Of a stretch of 55,362 bases of DNA, positions 9,046 to 17,770 are shown piece by piece; the stretch's first letter is position 1; every line of letters starts with the position of its first letter. Location of the stretch: NCBI RefSeq assembly GCF_003946215.1, contig NZ_RHOW01000017.1, forward strand, positions 1 to 55,362, given 5' to 3'. A model generated the notes under the pieces. The model was not told the origin of the DNA, did no database searches, and saw only the letters and a list, made by a program, of their open reading frames with translations. The position numbers were made by a program, and so were the translations under genes. This DNA comes from Lapidilactobacillus mulanensis (lineage in GTDB: Bacteria > Bacillota > Bacilli > Lactobacillales > Lactobacillaceae).

Positions 9046-10158
9046 ATGAGTATTTATCTTTATGACGTGCGCATGGCCGTGACTATTTTTCCATTCGTGG
9101 CGATCCTGATCACCCTGCCCATTCTCACTTGGCATTATCATAAATACGGCGCGATCACCAATTGGACGATCGTGATGCTGTATAGTTTCGTGTTATATCT
9201 GATGTGTGCGTATTTCCTGATCATGTTGCCGCTGCCGACGCGTGCCTCCGTGGCCAAATTGACGACGATCAAATATAATCTCGTCCCCTTAACTTTCGTC
9301 GGCGAATTTCTGAAGTATAATCCACTACGGCTGAGCGATACCAGTACTTGGATCCCTGCACTCAAAAACGCATCGTTCATTCAGCCGGTCTTTAATATTT
9401 TCCTGACTGTACCACTGGGTATGTATTTGCATTACTATTTCCATCGTAATTGGAAACAAACTTTAGCCTTTAGTTTCTGCCTTTCATTATTCTTCGAGCT
9501 CACCCAGCTCTCCGGATTGTACGGCATTTATCCGCGACCTTATCGTTTATTTGATGTCGACGATCTGCTTCTGAATTCGTTGGGTGGCTTGCTTGGCGCC
9601 GGCATTGCCACCTTGATCAGTCCACTTTTACCGAGCAAAGAAAGAATCAATGCGTCGATCAAAGAAAACACTCAGCGAATCTCTATTTTTCGGCACGCCG
9701 CCGCGTTCTTCTTGGATTGGGGCGCGATCTTGATCTTAACGATCATCAGCACGGTCCTGCTCGATCAGCGCGGGTTGCCACTTGTCTGGATGATATTTAC
9801 CTGGGTCATCATCTGGCTGATCATTCCAGAACTAATTTGGCAACGCACCCTCGGTATGAAAATTATCCATCTCAAAATCACCGATCATAACGCCGATACG
9901 CTGAAACGCCGGCGGATTTTATGGCGCAATTTTCTCGGATACGGTTGGTTATTTGGATTGCTTTTCTTAATGACGATTATTGATGACCTACTGACGAATA
10001 GTGTGCATAAGCAACTGGCCACGCTGATTTTTCTCGGTTTAGCGTTAGTGTTTCTCACCATTTGGGCAGTGGATCTGCTCATCTACTTATTCCGGCCACA
10101 GCACGAACTTTTTTTCGAAAAATGGAGTCGCACCGAATTAAGCTCGACGATTCATTAG
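9046..10158 (+). CDS. VanZ-RDD fusion membrane protein
   Basis: Integral membrane protein of 370 residues with two recognisable parts. Residues about 30-185 look like a VanZ domain (FNIFLTVPLGMYLHYYF, then LFFELTQLSG and FDVDDLLLNSLGGLLGA). Residues about 210-355 look like an RDD domain (FFLDWGAILILTI, ELIWQRTLGMKI). VanZ domains are linked to glycopeptide or antimicrobial tolerance in a few cases; RDD proteins are mostly uncharacterised or transport-related. It starts 3 nt after mleR, so it is almost certainly cotranscribed. A role in malate metabolism is not implied by the sequence. Confidence 0.85.
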   Translation: MSIYLYDVRMAVTIFPFVAILITLPILTWHYHKYGAITNWTIVMLYSFVLYLMCAYFLIMLPLPTRASVAKLTTIKYNLVPLTFVGEFLKYNPLRLSDTSTWIPALKNASFIQPVFNIFLTVPLGMYLHYYFHRNWKQTLAFSFCLSLFFELTQLSGLYGIYPRPYRLFDVDDLLLNSLGGLLGAGIATLISPLLPSKERINASIKENTQRISIFRHAAAFFLDWGAILILTIISTVLLDQRGLPLVWMIFTWVIIWLIIPELIWQRTLGMKIIHLKITDHNADTLKRRRILWRNFLGYGWLFGLLFLMTIIDDLLTNSVHKQLATLIFLGLALVFLTIWAVDLLIYLFRPQHELFFEKWSRTELSSTIH

Positions 10159-10221
10159 GCAGCCGTAATTGTCGTTCGCAATCAAGACACAATTTTCCAA
10201 GCGAGATGACTGTTTGCAACC

Positions 10222-10248
10222 TTGATCAGGCTAACTTTTGATCAGGCT
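10222..10248. repeat. Short direct repeat upstream of the AAA+ gene
   Basis: The 11-mer TTGATCAGGCT occurs at 10222-10232 and again at 10238-10248, about 95 nt before the start of the beta-helix/AAA+ gene. It could be a protein binding site or chance; nothing else supports a function. Confidence 0.35.
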
Positions 10249-10341
10249 TTCTACTCTAATAAGCATTGTCTAAACTGCTTGGGTGCAGTAAACTGGGAGT
10301 AATCACAAAGAAATATCGATTAGAAACACGGGGGATATGGG

Positions 10342-12270
10342 ATGAGTATTTACTTAGTTGGACCAGATAATAAATCACTTTTTCATCAGAGAAGCACTTG
10401 GGATTTCGACCAAGCATTAGCGGCCGCTGAAGACGGCGACACGATTGAATTGCAAGAAGGATTTAACCCTTCAGAGTTTCAAGAAGGTAAAAGTGTATCG
10501 ATCACGAAAAGTATCACCATTCAGGGTACTGTCAAAGAAACCGATGAGGGACCGACTTTCACGAATACGATCGATGGCGTTTATATTGCTAATGGCGCGA
10601 CCGTCACTTTAAAAGAGTTGGTTCTTTATAAGTGGGCGGATCAAAGTAACAATGTTCGCGTCACAGAGGGTGCGACGCTGATTTTGGATGATGTTTCCAT
10701 TGCCTCTGGCGCTACAGAAGGTAAGAATTATCCGGCCGTTTATATTGACGATCATTCGACGGTGCAATTTAACCAGGTCGTCGTTCATCCCGGTGAGATT
10801 CACGATGCCAACTGGCGCGTTTATGTAGCCGATTCAAAAATCGAATTGAACGACTGTGACATCAATGCAAAAGTAGAACTCGTTAATGCGACCCTGGTTT
10901 GTGAAGATACCACCATCACCTACTCAGAAGCAAATGCCGTGAATCTTTCTAAAAAGTCGGTGGCAACGATCAAGTCATCGACCATTGACGGTGGCAATGC
11001 AAAATTGAGCTTACCCTGTTTGCGGCTGGATGACTCGAGTCTGACCGCCGACAACATCAAGGTCATCGAACCCAATTACACAGCCGCTTTATATAGTGTC
11101 GATTCAAAGATCGTCCTAAATAACGGCGAGTTTGATTCTGCCTATTTTAATCACAGTGACGTGCAAATCAACTACACCAAATTTATCGAAAGTCTCATCG
11201 TTCAGAAACATTCAACCGTTAAATCCGAAAATAATATTTTTATCAACGGTCGCGCAAACGGCAAAATTAATTTGTGGGCAGCCGAAAATTCGTCGATCGA
11301 AGCCAAGGGTCTTTATTTCGGTCGTGCGACTACTCCGAATATCAAACTCGAACGAAATGTTAAATTCAAGGTGCCCTCACTGAAGTTTCTCGAGTACGAT
11401 CAAGAAACAGAAACCTTCACTGCCAACGAGCAAGGTGAATTTCCATTCGTCAAAGATGCCAGTCAGATCGACTATTACGGCGACAAGACCGCTTGGGAAA
11501 AGCTCAATGAGTTGGTCGGCATCAAGAGCGTGAAAGATGAGATCACGGAATTTATCGCCGTGACCGAAGTTAATAAGAAACGTGCAGATCAAGGTTTTAA
11601 AAGTAGTGCAATCACCCTGCATTCACTTTTCTTAGGCAATCCCGGAACTGGGAAAACAACGGTTGCTCGAATTGTCGGTGAATTATTATACGAAAAGGGA
11701 ATTATTGCTAAAAATATCTTTATTGAAGCCTCACGTTCTACCTTGGTCGGTCAATATGTTGGTCATACGGCACAAAAAACCAAAGAAGTTCTTGAATCAG
11801 CTTTAGGCGGGGTTTTATTTATCGACGAAGCCTATACACTAGCTAGTGAAACGGCTAATGATTTCGGTCACGAGGCCATCGATGAGATCCTGAAGTTTAT
11901 GGAAGATCATCGTAGCGACATTGTCATTATTTTTGCCGGTTATACAGATAGCATGGAGAAATTCTTGGCAATGAATGAAGGATTGCGTAGTCGGATTCCA
12001 AACCGTTTCACCTTCGAGGATTATTCAGAAGATGAGCTGGTGCAGATGGGTCTCATTCAACTTCATGCTCAAGGTCTCAAGATCGATAAAGATGCCTATA
12101 CTGATCTGATCCATCATAATTTCTCACTGTCAGATGATCACAGTAACGGCCGTTGGGTTCGTAACCTAAACGAGAAACTCATTCGCAAGCAGGCCGTTCG
12201 TCTCTCTGGGAAAGATGATGTGGATCTCACAACACTCACGCAAGAAGATATTCAGGCTGCTTATCTTTAA
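10342..12270 (+). CDS. Beta-helix repeat protein fused to a CbxX/SpoVK-type AAA+ ATPase
   Basis: A 642-residue cytoplasmic protein with no signal peptide. Residues about 45-345 form repeated short strands (such as GATVTLKELVLYKW, GATLILDDVSIASG, HSTVQFNQVVVHPG), the pattern of a right-handed parallel beta-helix as in pectate-lyase-like proteins. Residues about 385-640 are an AAA+ module: Walker A GNPGTGKTT near 433, Walker B GGVLFIDEAYTL near 490, and an arginine region SRIPNRFTF. The module resembles the CbxX/CfqX group that includes SpoVK and the C-terminal half of EccA of type VII secretion. The helix may serve as a substrate- or partner-binding scaffold. A small membrane protein gene follows 77 nt later. 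The biological role is unknown. Confidence 0.85.
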   Translation: MSIYLVGPDNKSLFHQRSTWDFDQALAAAEDGDTIELQEGFNPSEFQEGKSVSITKSITIQGTVKETDEGPTFTNTIDGVYIANGATVTLKELVLYKWADQSNNVRVTEGATLILDDVSIASGATEGKNYPAVYIDDHSTVQFNQVVVHPGEIHDANWRVYVADSKIELNDCDINAKVELVNATLVCEDTTITYSEANAVNLSKKSVATIKSSTIDGGNAKLSLPCLRLDDSSLTADNIKVIEPNYTAALYSVDSKIVLNNGEFDSAYFNHSDVQINYTKFIESLIVQKHSTVKSENNIFINGRANGKINLWAAENSSIEAKGLYFGRATTPNIKLERNVKFKVPSLKFLEYDQETETFTANEQGEFPFVKDASQIDYYGDKTAWEKLNELVGIKSVKDEITEFIAVTEVNKKRADQGFKSSAITLHSLFLGNPGTGKTTVARIVGELLYEKGIIAKNIFIEASRSTLVGQYVGHTAQKTKEVLESALGGVLFIDEAYTLASETANDFGHEAIDEILKFMEDHRSDIVIIFAGYTDSMEKFLAMNEGLRSRIPNRFTFEDYSEDELVQMGLIQLHAQGLKIDKDAYTDLIHHNFSLSDDHSNGRWVRNLNEKLIRKQAVRLSGKDDVDLTTLTQEDIQAAYL

Positions 12271-12347
12271 AACTTTTTTTCGTCAGCCCCACTTATTGAT
12301 CGTCATTCAAAATTTAAATTGTATCTAACTCAGAAAGAGGCGTTATA

Positions 12348-12824
12348 ATGCCCAGCAATAATCAACAGTATGTTCAACCACCAAAGCAAAACAAAGTTAA
12401 GTCAGCCACGACTCAATTGCGGGGTGCCTACCAATATCTCCAGCCCAGCTATTGGAAACGCAAGATATGGCATCTCCTCTTCGTATTCCCGATCGTTCTT
12501 ATGATCGATGAAGTTATTGTTGGCGGTCTCTTTTCTACCTCGCCATTATTACCCGTAGCTGTTATCGTAGCCCTAGCCTTAGCCGTGGTCAGTGCTTACT
12601 TCTATCCATTTTCACTTTATTGGTATAAAGGCAGTTTCATTGGCAGAGTCCTGAACGGCATGTTTTACTTCGGCGGCTTCTGGGCAGTCATTGGTAAAAT
12701 CATCGCAACGATCGTTGGTGGCTGTTTGATTGCCGGTGTCCTTGCCCCAATCGCCGGTCCACTAACCTTAAAAAAAGCACGGAAGAATAATTGGGTGCTC
12801 GGTGAAGATAAAGACTTCGACTAA
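12348..12824 (+). CDS. Small membrane protein, unknown function
   Basis: A 158-residue protein with a polar N-terminus rich in Gln/Lys, then three or four hydrophobic segments (IWHLLFVFPIVLMIDEVIVG, LLPVAVIVALALAVVSAY, MFYFGGFWAVIG, IIATIVGGCLIAGVLA) and a charged tail ending GEDKDFD. AAGAGG lies upstream of the ATG. It follows the AAA+ gene in the same direction and is closed by a terminator, so the pair probably forms a unit. I do not recognise a family. Confidence 0.7.
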   Translation: MPSNNQQYVQPPKQNKVKSATTQLRGAYQYLQPSYWKRKIWHLLFVFPIVLMIDEVIVGGLFSTSPLLPVAVIVALALAVVSAYFYPFSLYWYKGSFIGRVLNGMFYFGGFWAVIGKIIATIVGGCLIAGVLAPIAGPLTLKKARKNNWVLGEDKDFD

Positions 12825-12831
12825 AATAAAT

Positions 12832-12884
12832 TGCTCCAGAAAACCGGTTTGCGCATCGTGCGACGGATTTTCTGGAGTATTTTT
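12832..12884 (+). terminator. Rho-independent terminator
   Basis: CTCCAGAAAA (from 12834) pairs with TTTTCTGGAG (ending near 12877), followed by TATTTTTTT. It ends the AAA+/membrane protein unit. Confidence 0.85.
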
Positions 12885-13007
12885 TTGCAGACGTGCGCTA
12901 AGTCGCTTTCATTCTGCTATTTCAATCACTAGCGTTATAATATAAATGACTTGGCAGTTTTTTCTGCTAAAAATAATATTCAGCAACATTTATGGGAGGT
13001 TCTTTCA

Positions 13008-14543
13008 ATGACCGAAAAAGTTTATACCGATTATTTCTATGATGAGCCAGCATTTAACACGCACGATGGTGGCTATGTGCCACTTGAACGCATGGACGTT
13101 CCCGAGCAGCCTCTAAGCATTCCGCCGCTACTGGAGCCGGATAAATCAACCGATACCGATACTTATTACACTTTGATCGCCCAAGCTGGTGAAACGCAGA
13201 TTTTGCCAGGCGCCAAGACGAAAACTTGGGGTTATAACACCACGCTTCTTGGCAAGACGATCGTTTTTGAAAAAGGCAAACATATTCACGTCACCTTGAA
13301 AAACGAACTGCCTGAATTGACGACTTTTCACTGGCACGGCCTAAATGTGTCGGGTCCGATCGTCGATGGTGGCTGTCACGCCCCCGTTTATCCTGGTGAG
13401 ACGAAACAGATCGACTTCACGCTTGATCAACCGGCCGCAACCACTTGGCTACATGCGCATCCATGTCCTTCTACTGCCGAACAAGTTTGGCACGGCCTGG
13501 CTGGCATCACGATTATTAAAGATAAAGAAGAAGCTAAATTACCTTTGCCACGCAATTACGGTGTCGATGATATTCCGTTAGTCTTGCAAGACCGCCGTTT
13601 CCACGAAAACAATCAGTGGGACTATCATGCCGATTACGATCCAGATGGCGTACAAGGTCCAACCGCATTGATCAATGGCACAGTCAATCCTTATTTCGAC
13701 GTTAAAACACAAAAAGTTCGTCTGCGAATTTTAGACGGTGCCAACCGTCGCGAATGGCGGTTGCATTTCAGTGACGATTTAGTTTTCACCCAGGTCGGTT
13801 CTGATGGTGGTATTCTGCCAGCACCCGTTAAATTTACGAAGCTGATGTTAACTTGTGCTGAGCGCGCAGAAATTGTGGTCGACTTCGGTCAATATCATAA
13901 AGGCGACGTTGTGACGCTCTATTCTGACGATGTGCCGATCGTAAACTTCCGTATTGGCAACTTCGCCCCAGACGACAGCGTCATCCCCGAACACTTGGCA
14001 GCGATTCCGAATCCAGAACCAACACCTGATCTACCCGTTAAAAAAGTAGTCATGTCTGGTATGGATGAAGAAGTCATGATCGACGGGAAAAAATTCAACA
14101 TGCAACGAATCGATGCACGACAAAATGTCGGCGATGTTGCCATTTGGGAAATCACGAACACCAATAATATGGACGGCGGTATGGTTCATCCGTTCCATAT
14201 GCATGGCTGCCAATTTTTAGTTTTGTCACGAAACGGCCATGAACCTTATCCTAACGAACATGGATTCAAGGACACAGTCGGCGTTAACCCAGGCGAAATT
14301 GTGCGTATTAAAGTCTGGTTCACCTTGCCTGGCGTTTATATGTATCACTGCCACATCATCGAGCACGAAGATGGCGGCATGATGGCCCAAATCGAGGCCG
14401 TCGATCCCAAACATCCACAAACTTACGAGTTGATGGACATGGACACGCTGATGAACGCCTTCGCAAAAGAACGCGGCATCGACGTTAAAGACCTCTGGAT
14501 GGCCGGCATGGATTCCTACGACAAAATGGGAATGGAAATGTAA
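13008..14543 (+). CDS. Multicopper oxidase (laccase/CotA/FtsP-like)
   Basis: Copper enzyme of 511 residues with three cupredoxin domains, oxidising phenolic or metal substrates with reduction of O2 to water. The copper-ligand motifs are all present: HWHG near residue 108, HAHP near 149, HPFHMHG near 394, and HCHIIEHEDGGMM near 447-459, which includes the type 1 Cys, His and Met ligands. No signal peptide is visible, so it is probably cytoplasmic, as reported for several lactic acid bacterial laccases. The ATG at 13008 has GGGAGG 8-9 nt upstream; an upstream in-frame start at 12951 lacks one. A family C hairpin array begins 8 nt after the stop. The substrate is not predictable. Confidence 0.93.
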   Translation: MTEKVYTDYFYDEPAFNTHDGGYVPLERMDVPEQPLSIPPLLEPDKSTDTDTYYTLIAQAGETQILPGAKTKTWGYNTTLLGKTIVFEKGKHIHVTLKNELPELTTFHWHGLNVSGPIVDGGCHAPVYPGETKQIDFTLDQPAATTWLHAHPCPSTAEQVWHGLAGITIIKDKEEAKLPLPRNYGVDDIPLVLQDRRFHENNQWDYHADYDPDGVQGPTALINGTVNPYFDVKTQKVRLRILDGANRREWRLHFSDDLVFTQVGSDGGILPAPVKFTKLMLTCAERAEIVVDFGQYHKGDVVTLYSDDVPIVNFRIGNFAPDDSVIPEHLAAIPNPEPTPDLPVKKVVMSGMDEEVMIDGKKFNMQRIDARQNVGDVAIWEITNTNNMDGGMVHPFHMHGCQFLVLSRNGHEPYPNEHGFKDTVGVNPGEIVRIKVWFTLPGVYMYHCHIIEHEDGGMMAQIEAVDPKHPQTYELMDMDTLMNAFAKERGIDVKDLWMAGMDSYDKMGMEM

Positions 14544-14550
14544 AAAAACA

Positions 14551-14786
14551 AGCTGTGAGAGCTGATGGTTGGCTGCGTAAGATAAGTTTCATTCATGACT
14601 TAATTTGTTCTTTGAATTCAGTCATGAATGAACTTATCTCTAGCAGACAATCAGCTCGAACGCGATTAGCTACGGAACAACACGGGTTGAAATTGAGGAT
14701 TAACTTTAAAACACACCAGAATTCGTTCCTTAATTCTGATGTGTTTTTGAGTTAACCGGAAATTTCAGTGTTGTGGAGCGCGATTA
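14551..14786 (+). repeat. Family C hairpin element, copy 1 (two large hairpins)
   Basis: First unit of a 236-bp tandem duplication beginning 8 nt after the multicopper oxidase stop. Hairpin 1 (14551-14668) pairs GAGCTGAT with ATCAGCTC, AAGATAAGTT with AACTTATCT, and CATTCATGACT with AGTCATGAATG around an AT-rich loop. Hairpin 2 (14672-14786) pairs AACAACAC with GTGTTGTG, TTGAAATT with AATTTCA, GGATTAACT with AGTTAACC, and ACACACCAGAATT with AATTCTGATGTGT. Its lower core recurs at 25589-25706. Confidence 0.85.
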
Positions 14787-15020
14787 TGCTGTGAGAGCTG
14801 ATGGTTGGCTGCGTAAGATAAGTTTCATTCATGACTTAATTCGTTCTTTGAATTCAGTCATGAATGAACTTATCTCTAGCAGACAATCAGCTCGAACGCG
14901 ATTAACTGCGGAACAACACGGTTGAAATTGAGGATTAACTTTAAAACATACCAGAATTTGCGCCTTAATTCTGATGTGTTTTTGAGTTAACCGGAAATTT
15001 CAGTGTTATGTAGCGCTGAT
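14787..15020 (+). repeat. Family C hairpin element, copy 2
   Basis: Second unit of the tandem pair, nearly identical to the first at an offset of 236 nt. Its upper stem has ACATACCAGAATT where copy 1 has ACACACCAGAATT; the change turns a G-C pair into a G-T (G-U) pair, which RNA would tolerate. The closing stem near 15005-15012 (TGTTATG) has decayed. Confidence 0.82.
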
Positions 15021-15039
15021 GGTTAATATTAATCAGGCC

Positions 15040-15099
15040 AAACAAAATGACGCTTTCTAATTTTGAGTTATCCTCAAAAATAGAAGGCGTCATTTGTTT
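15040..15099. terminator. Bidirectional terminator between the repeats and ackA
   Basis: A long inverted repeat (AAACAAAATGACGC near 15040 with GCGTCATTTGTTT ending at 15099, plus TTTTGAG/CTCAAAA inside). Its T-run favours termination of ackA transcripts from the minus strand; it may also stop plus-strand transcripts coming through the hairpin array. Confidence 0.75.
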
Positions 15100-15107
15100 A
15101 CGATCAT

Positions 15108-16307
15108 TTATTTAGAAGTGATCTCGCCATATTCGACAACGTCGCGTGCAATCATCAATTCTTCATTGGTAGGCACGACTAGAACTTTCACTTTAGAATT
15201 CGGTGTGCTGATAATTTGTTCGGTGCCACGCGTCGTTTTGTTGACTGCTTCGTCAATTTTAACGCCTAAATAACCTAGCGCTTGGCAGATCCGACTACGA
15301 ATCAGCGATTCATTTTCACCAATGCCGGCTGTAAAAACTAACACGTCTAATCCGCTCAATTGTGCAACGTAAGAGCCAATATATTGCACAATGCGATCAA
15401 CGAAAATTTCCACGGTAACTTTAGCCTGTGGATCAGTTCCTTCATGAGCCAACAAATCACGCATGTCTGAGGAAACGCCTGACAATCCCAACAAACCAGA
15501 CTTCGTATTTAAGATATGAATCATCTGTTCTGTGGACAAATCCATTTTTTCTTCTAAGAAAGCCACTAATGAGGCATCAATATCGCCTGAGCGCGTGCCC
15601 ATCGTAACCCCGGCTAACGGTGTGAAACCCATGCTGGTGTTAAATGACTTGCCGTCTTTGATCGCGTCAAGTGAAGTCCCGTTGCCTAAATGCGCGACGA
15701 TCATCTTCAAATCGGTTAATGGTCGTTGTAACAGATCGGCGGTTCGTTGAGAAACATAACGATAACTCGTGCCATGGGCGCCGTATTTACGCGCGCCAAA
15801 CTTCTTGTAGTATTCATAAGGAATACTGTACAAGTAGTTGACTGCTGGCAAAGTCTGATGGAATGACGTATCAAAGACCGCCACCTCAGGAACGCCGGGC
15901 AATGCTGCCATAAAAGCGCGAATGCCCGCAGCTTCGGCCGGATTATGCAGTGGTGCATATTCGGCGAGCGATTCAATTTGGGCAATAACTTTCTCATCGA
16001 TCAGAGTTGAACGATGAAAGATTTCACCACCGGCAACAACGCGATGACCTACGCCGACAATTTCCGTAAAACCGGTAATAATCTTATTCTCGGTCAATGA
16101 CGTGAGCAACATTTTGACCGCTTCTTGGTGAGAAGGAATCACGACTTTGCGCTCATCGCTCCGGCCATTAGCCACAACTTTAATTCTGCCGAGCTCCTGA
16201 CCAATTCGTTCGGCGACACCTTTCGCAATAACTTTTTCAGCTGGCATTTCAAATAACTGCCACTTTAGTGATGAACTTCCAGCGTTGATTGCAAGTATTT
16301 TCGACAT
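15108..16307 (-). CDS. ackA: Acetate kinase
   Basis: Converts acetyl phosphate and ADP to acetate and ATP; in heterofermentative or phosphoketolase metabolism this yields extra ATP. The protein is 399 residues from the ATG at 16307, the family's usual length. The N-terminus is the classic MSKILAINAGSSSLKWQLF, with HLGNGTSLDAIKDGKS and FTAGIGENES further on (ASKHA-fold phosphate and adenosine motifs). I prefer 16307 to the upstream 16331 because AAGGAG is 8-9 nt away and the protein then begins as in its relatives. A single-gene transcript is likely, with a possible CcpA site upstream. Confidence 0.96.
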   Translation of the reverse strand: MSKILAINAGSSSLKWQLFEMPAEKVIAKGVAERIGQELGRIKVVANGRSDERKVVIPSHQEAVKMLLTSLTENKIITGFTEIVGVGHRVVAGGEIFHRSTLIDEKVIAQIESLAEYAPLHNPAEAAGIRAFMAALPGVPEVAVFDTSFHQTLPAVNYLYSIPYEYYKKFGARKYGAHGTSYRYVSQRTADLLQRPLTDLKMIVAHLGNGTSLDAIKDGKSFNTSMGFTPLAGVTMGTRSGDIDASLVAFLEEKMDLSTEQMIHILNTKSGLLGLSGVSSDMRDLLAHEGTDPQAKVTVEIFVDRIVQYIGSYVAQLSGLDVLVFTAGIGENESLIRSRICQALGYLGVKIDEAVNKTTRGTEQIISTPNSKVKVLVVPTNEELMIARDVVEYGEITSK

Positions 16308-16361
16308 AACAACAGCTCCTTGAATAGACACTAACGTATAATTAAAAAGTTATCGATTATC

Positions 16362-16408
16362 TGTCTAGATTTCTTATAGCAATTTATATCATACTGAAAA
16401 TGATTTCA
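16362..16408 (-). promoter_or_regulatory. Possible ackA promoter -35 and upstream cre-like site
   Basis: On the minus strand, TAGACA (16362-16367) is a plausible -35, with TAATTA 17 nt downstream. Upstream, TGAAAATGATTTCA (16395-16408) matches the catabolite-responsive element consensus WGNAANCGNWNNCW except for T in place of the central C. A cre upstream of the -35 is the position from which CcpA activates ackA in Bacillus. The mismatch makes this tentative. Confidence 0.4.
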
Positions 16409-16572
16409 AAAAGCAACTATGATGTAGCCTGTGGTAACACTATTTTACAATCAAGCGGATACATTTATTTCTGAACAAAATTAACGTTTTTTTCATAGCA
16501 GAGATTATAAATCGTAAACAAATCATGCTTGGTTGCCAATTTATTTTCAGGTGCTGATTATCTTTGGTGATT

Positions 16573-16866
16573 TTATGATTCGCGTTCCGCAATCGTGACC
16601 ATGACTTGATCGCCGATTTGTTTATTGATTTGCGCGCGTATCGCTCTTTGAATGCCAATGATATAACAAATCGACCCGTCCGAATTTTTGACACCCATAT
16701 TTACAACGCTGCCGTCATATGGCACGTCGTCAAAAGTGGCGTGCACTTTTACCCGGCCGCGGCCAAACTCGGTTCGAACATCGAATGGAAAAATAACGTA
16801 CGCGCCCCCTTTGCCAACTTCAGAGGCGATAATTTCAGATTCAAATCGATAAACTTTCTCATTCAT
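16573..16866 (-). CDS. DUF1905 domain protein
   Basis: A 97-residue protein matching the DUF1905 pattern: GRGRVKVHATFDDVPYDGSV, then MGVKNSDGSICYIIG and IGDQVMVTI near the end. DUF1905 folds as a small beta-barrel and often occurs alone or fused to YdeI-type domains; its function is not established. The ATG at 16866 has GGGAGAAGG about 10 nt upstream. It stands alone, upstream of ackA in the same direction. Confidence 0.85.
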   Translation of the reverse strand: MNEKVYRFESEIIASEVGKGGAYVIFPFDVRTEFGRGRVKVHATFDDVPYDGSVVNMGVKNSDGSICYIIGIQRAIRAQINKQIGDQVMVTIAERES

Positions 16867-17060
16867 GATTGATTTACCTTCTCCCATTTCGTAAATGGTT
16901 TTAATTATTGATCGTATCACCGACGCTGAAATTATCGGAGAGCCATAATTGCTAACCTTTGTCTTTTCGCCAATTACAAGTGCTTGACTTTAAACTTTTA
17001 TCTGATGTTGTGAAGGCATAATCATTTTAGTATAGACTTATCCCAAAGAGGTTGACGACG

Positions 17061-17702
17061 ATGAAATTGAAAGACAATCAAATTATCGCGATACTTGGAC
17101 AAATTATGATCATTGGCGTTGTTTCCTACCTCGTCATCGGTATCTTCATGACTGGATTGGGCGCGGTGCGTATTCACACCGTTCTGGTCAACGACAGAAC
17201 CTACCAGAATATTTTGCTGGGTAACGTTGTCAATAATCATGTTGTAAAAACAACCTCACTGGGCTGGTTCGGCAGCTATTTCATCAATTTCATCGATGCG
17301 ACCATCACCGCACCCGTGACATCCGCCATGAAGCTTAATTTGATTGTTGTGTCTATTTTCAAATCGCTGAAATGGTTGGTCGCGGCTGCTTTGATCAGTC
17401 GAATTCTGGTCAGCATTTACCACGGCCAATCTTTTACAGAAAAGAATGCCCATCGTTTATTTGCTGCAGGCATCACCGGAATCGCGCTCAGTCTCTTTAA
17501 CTTTGCTTTGTTGCCGGGACTAATAACTTCGCTGGCAAATGATCCGATGAACGCCGGCGACAGCGTGCTGTATGTTGATAGCATTATGTTGAATCGCGTC
17601 TTCGATCTTAATTCCGACCTGATTATTTGGATCTTATTAATTGTTTTGAGCTATTTAGTTCGCGATCACATTAAAAAAGCGGATAAAAAACAGATTGCCT
17701 GA
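17061..17702 (+). CDS. DUF2975-like membrane protein
   Basis: A 213-residue protein with about four transmembrane segments: near 10-38, 90-115, 130-155 and 190-207. The segment KSLKWLVAAALISRILVSIY followed by HGQSFTEKNAHRL resembles the central motif of DUF2975 proteins, which are often encoded beside small helix-turn-helix regulators; none is seen here. AAGAGG lies 9-10 nt before the ATG at 17061; an upstream TTG is less likely. The function is unknown. Confidence 0.75.
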   Translation: MKLKDNQIIAILGQIMIIGVVSYLVIGIFMTGLGAVRIHTVLVNDRTYQNILLGNVVNNHVVKTTSLGWFGSYFINFIDATITAPVTSAMKLNLIVVSIFKSLKWLVAAALISRILVSIYHGQSFTEKNAHRLFAAGITGIALSLFNFALLPGLITSLANDPMNAGDSVLYVDSIMLNRVFDLNSDLIIWILLIVLSYLVRDHIKKADKKQIA

Positions 17703-17721
17703 ATTTAAACTGTTGTTAGGA

Positions 17722-17768
17722 CCAAAAAAATCACCCCTTGAAAAGAATTTCAGTGGGCGACTTTTTTC
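17722..17768. terminator. Bidirectional terminator
   Basis: Inverted repeat with AAAAAATC...CTTGAAA pairing to TTTCAGTGGG...GACTTTTTT, between convergent genes. Confidence 0.7.
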
Positions 17769-17770
17769 GG

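Noticed and set aside
14555-14755. 66-codon open frame in the tandem repeat
   Set aside because: It lies entirely in the hairpin unit and lacks a ribosome binding site; the second copy does not keep it as a gene.
16440-16694. 84-codon minus-strand frame overlapping the DUF1905 gene
   Set aside because: Alternative-frame shadow without ribosome binding site; the DUF1905 frame is clearly the gene.
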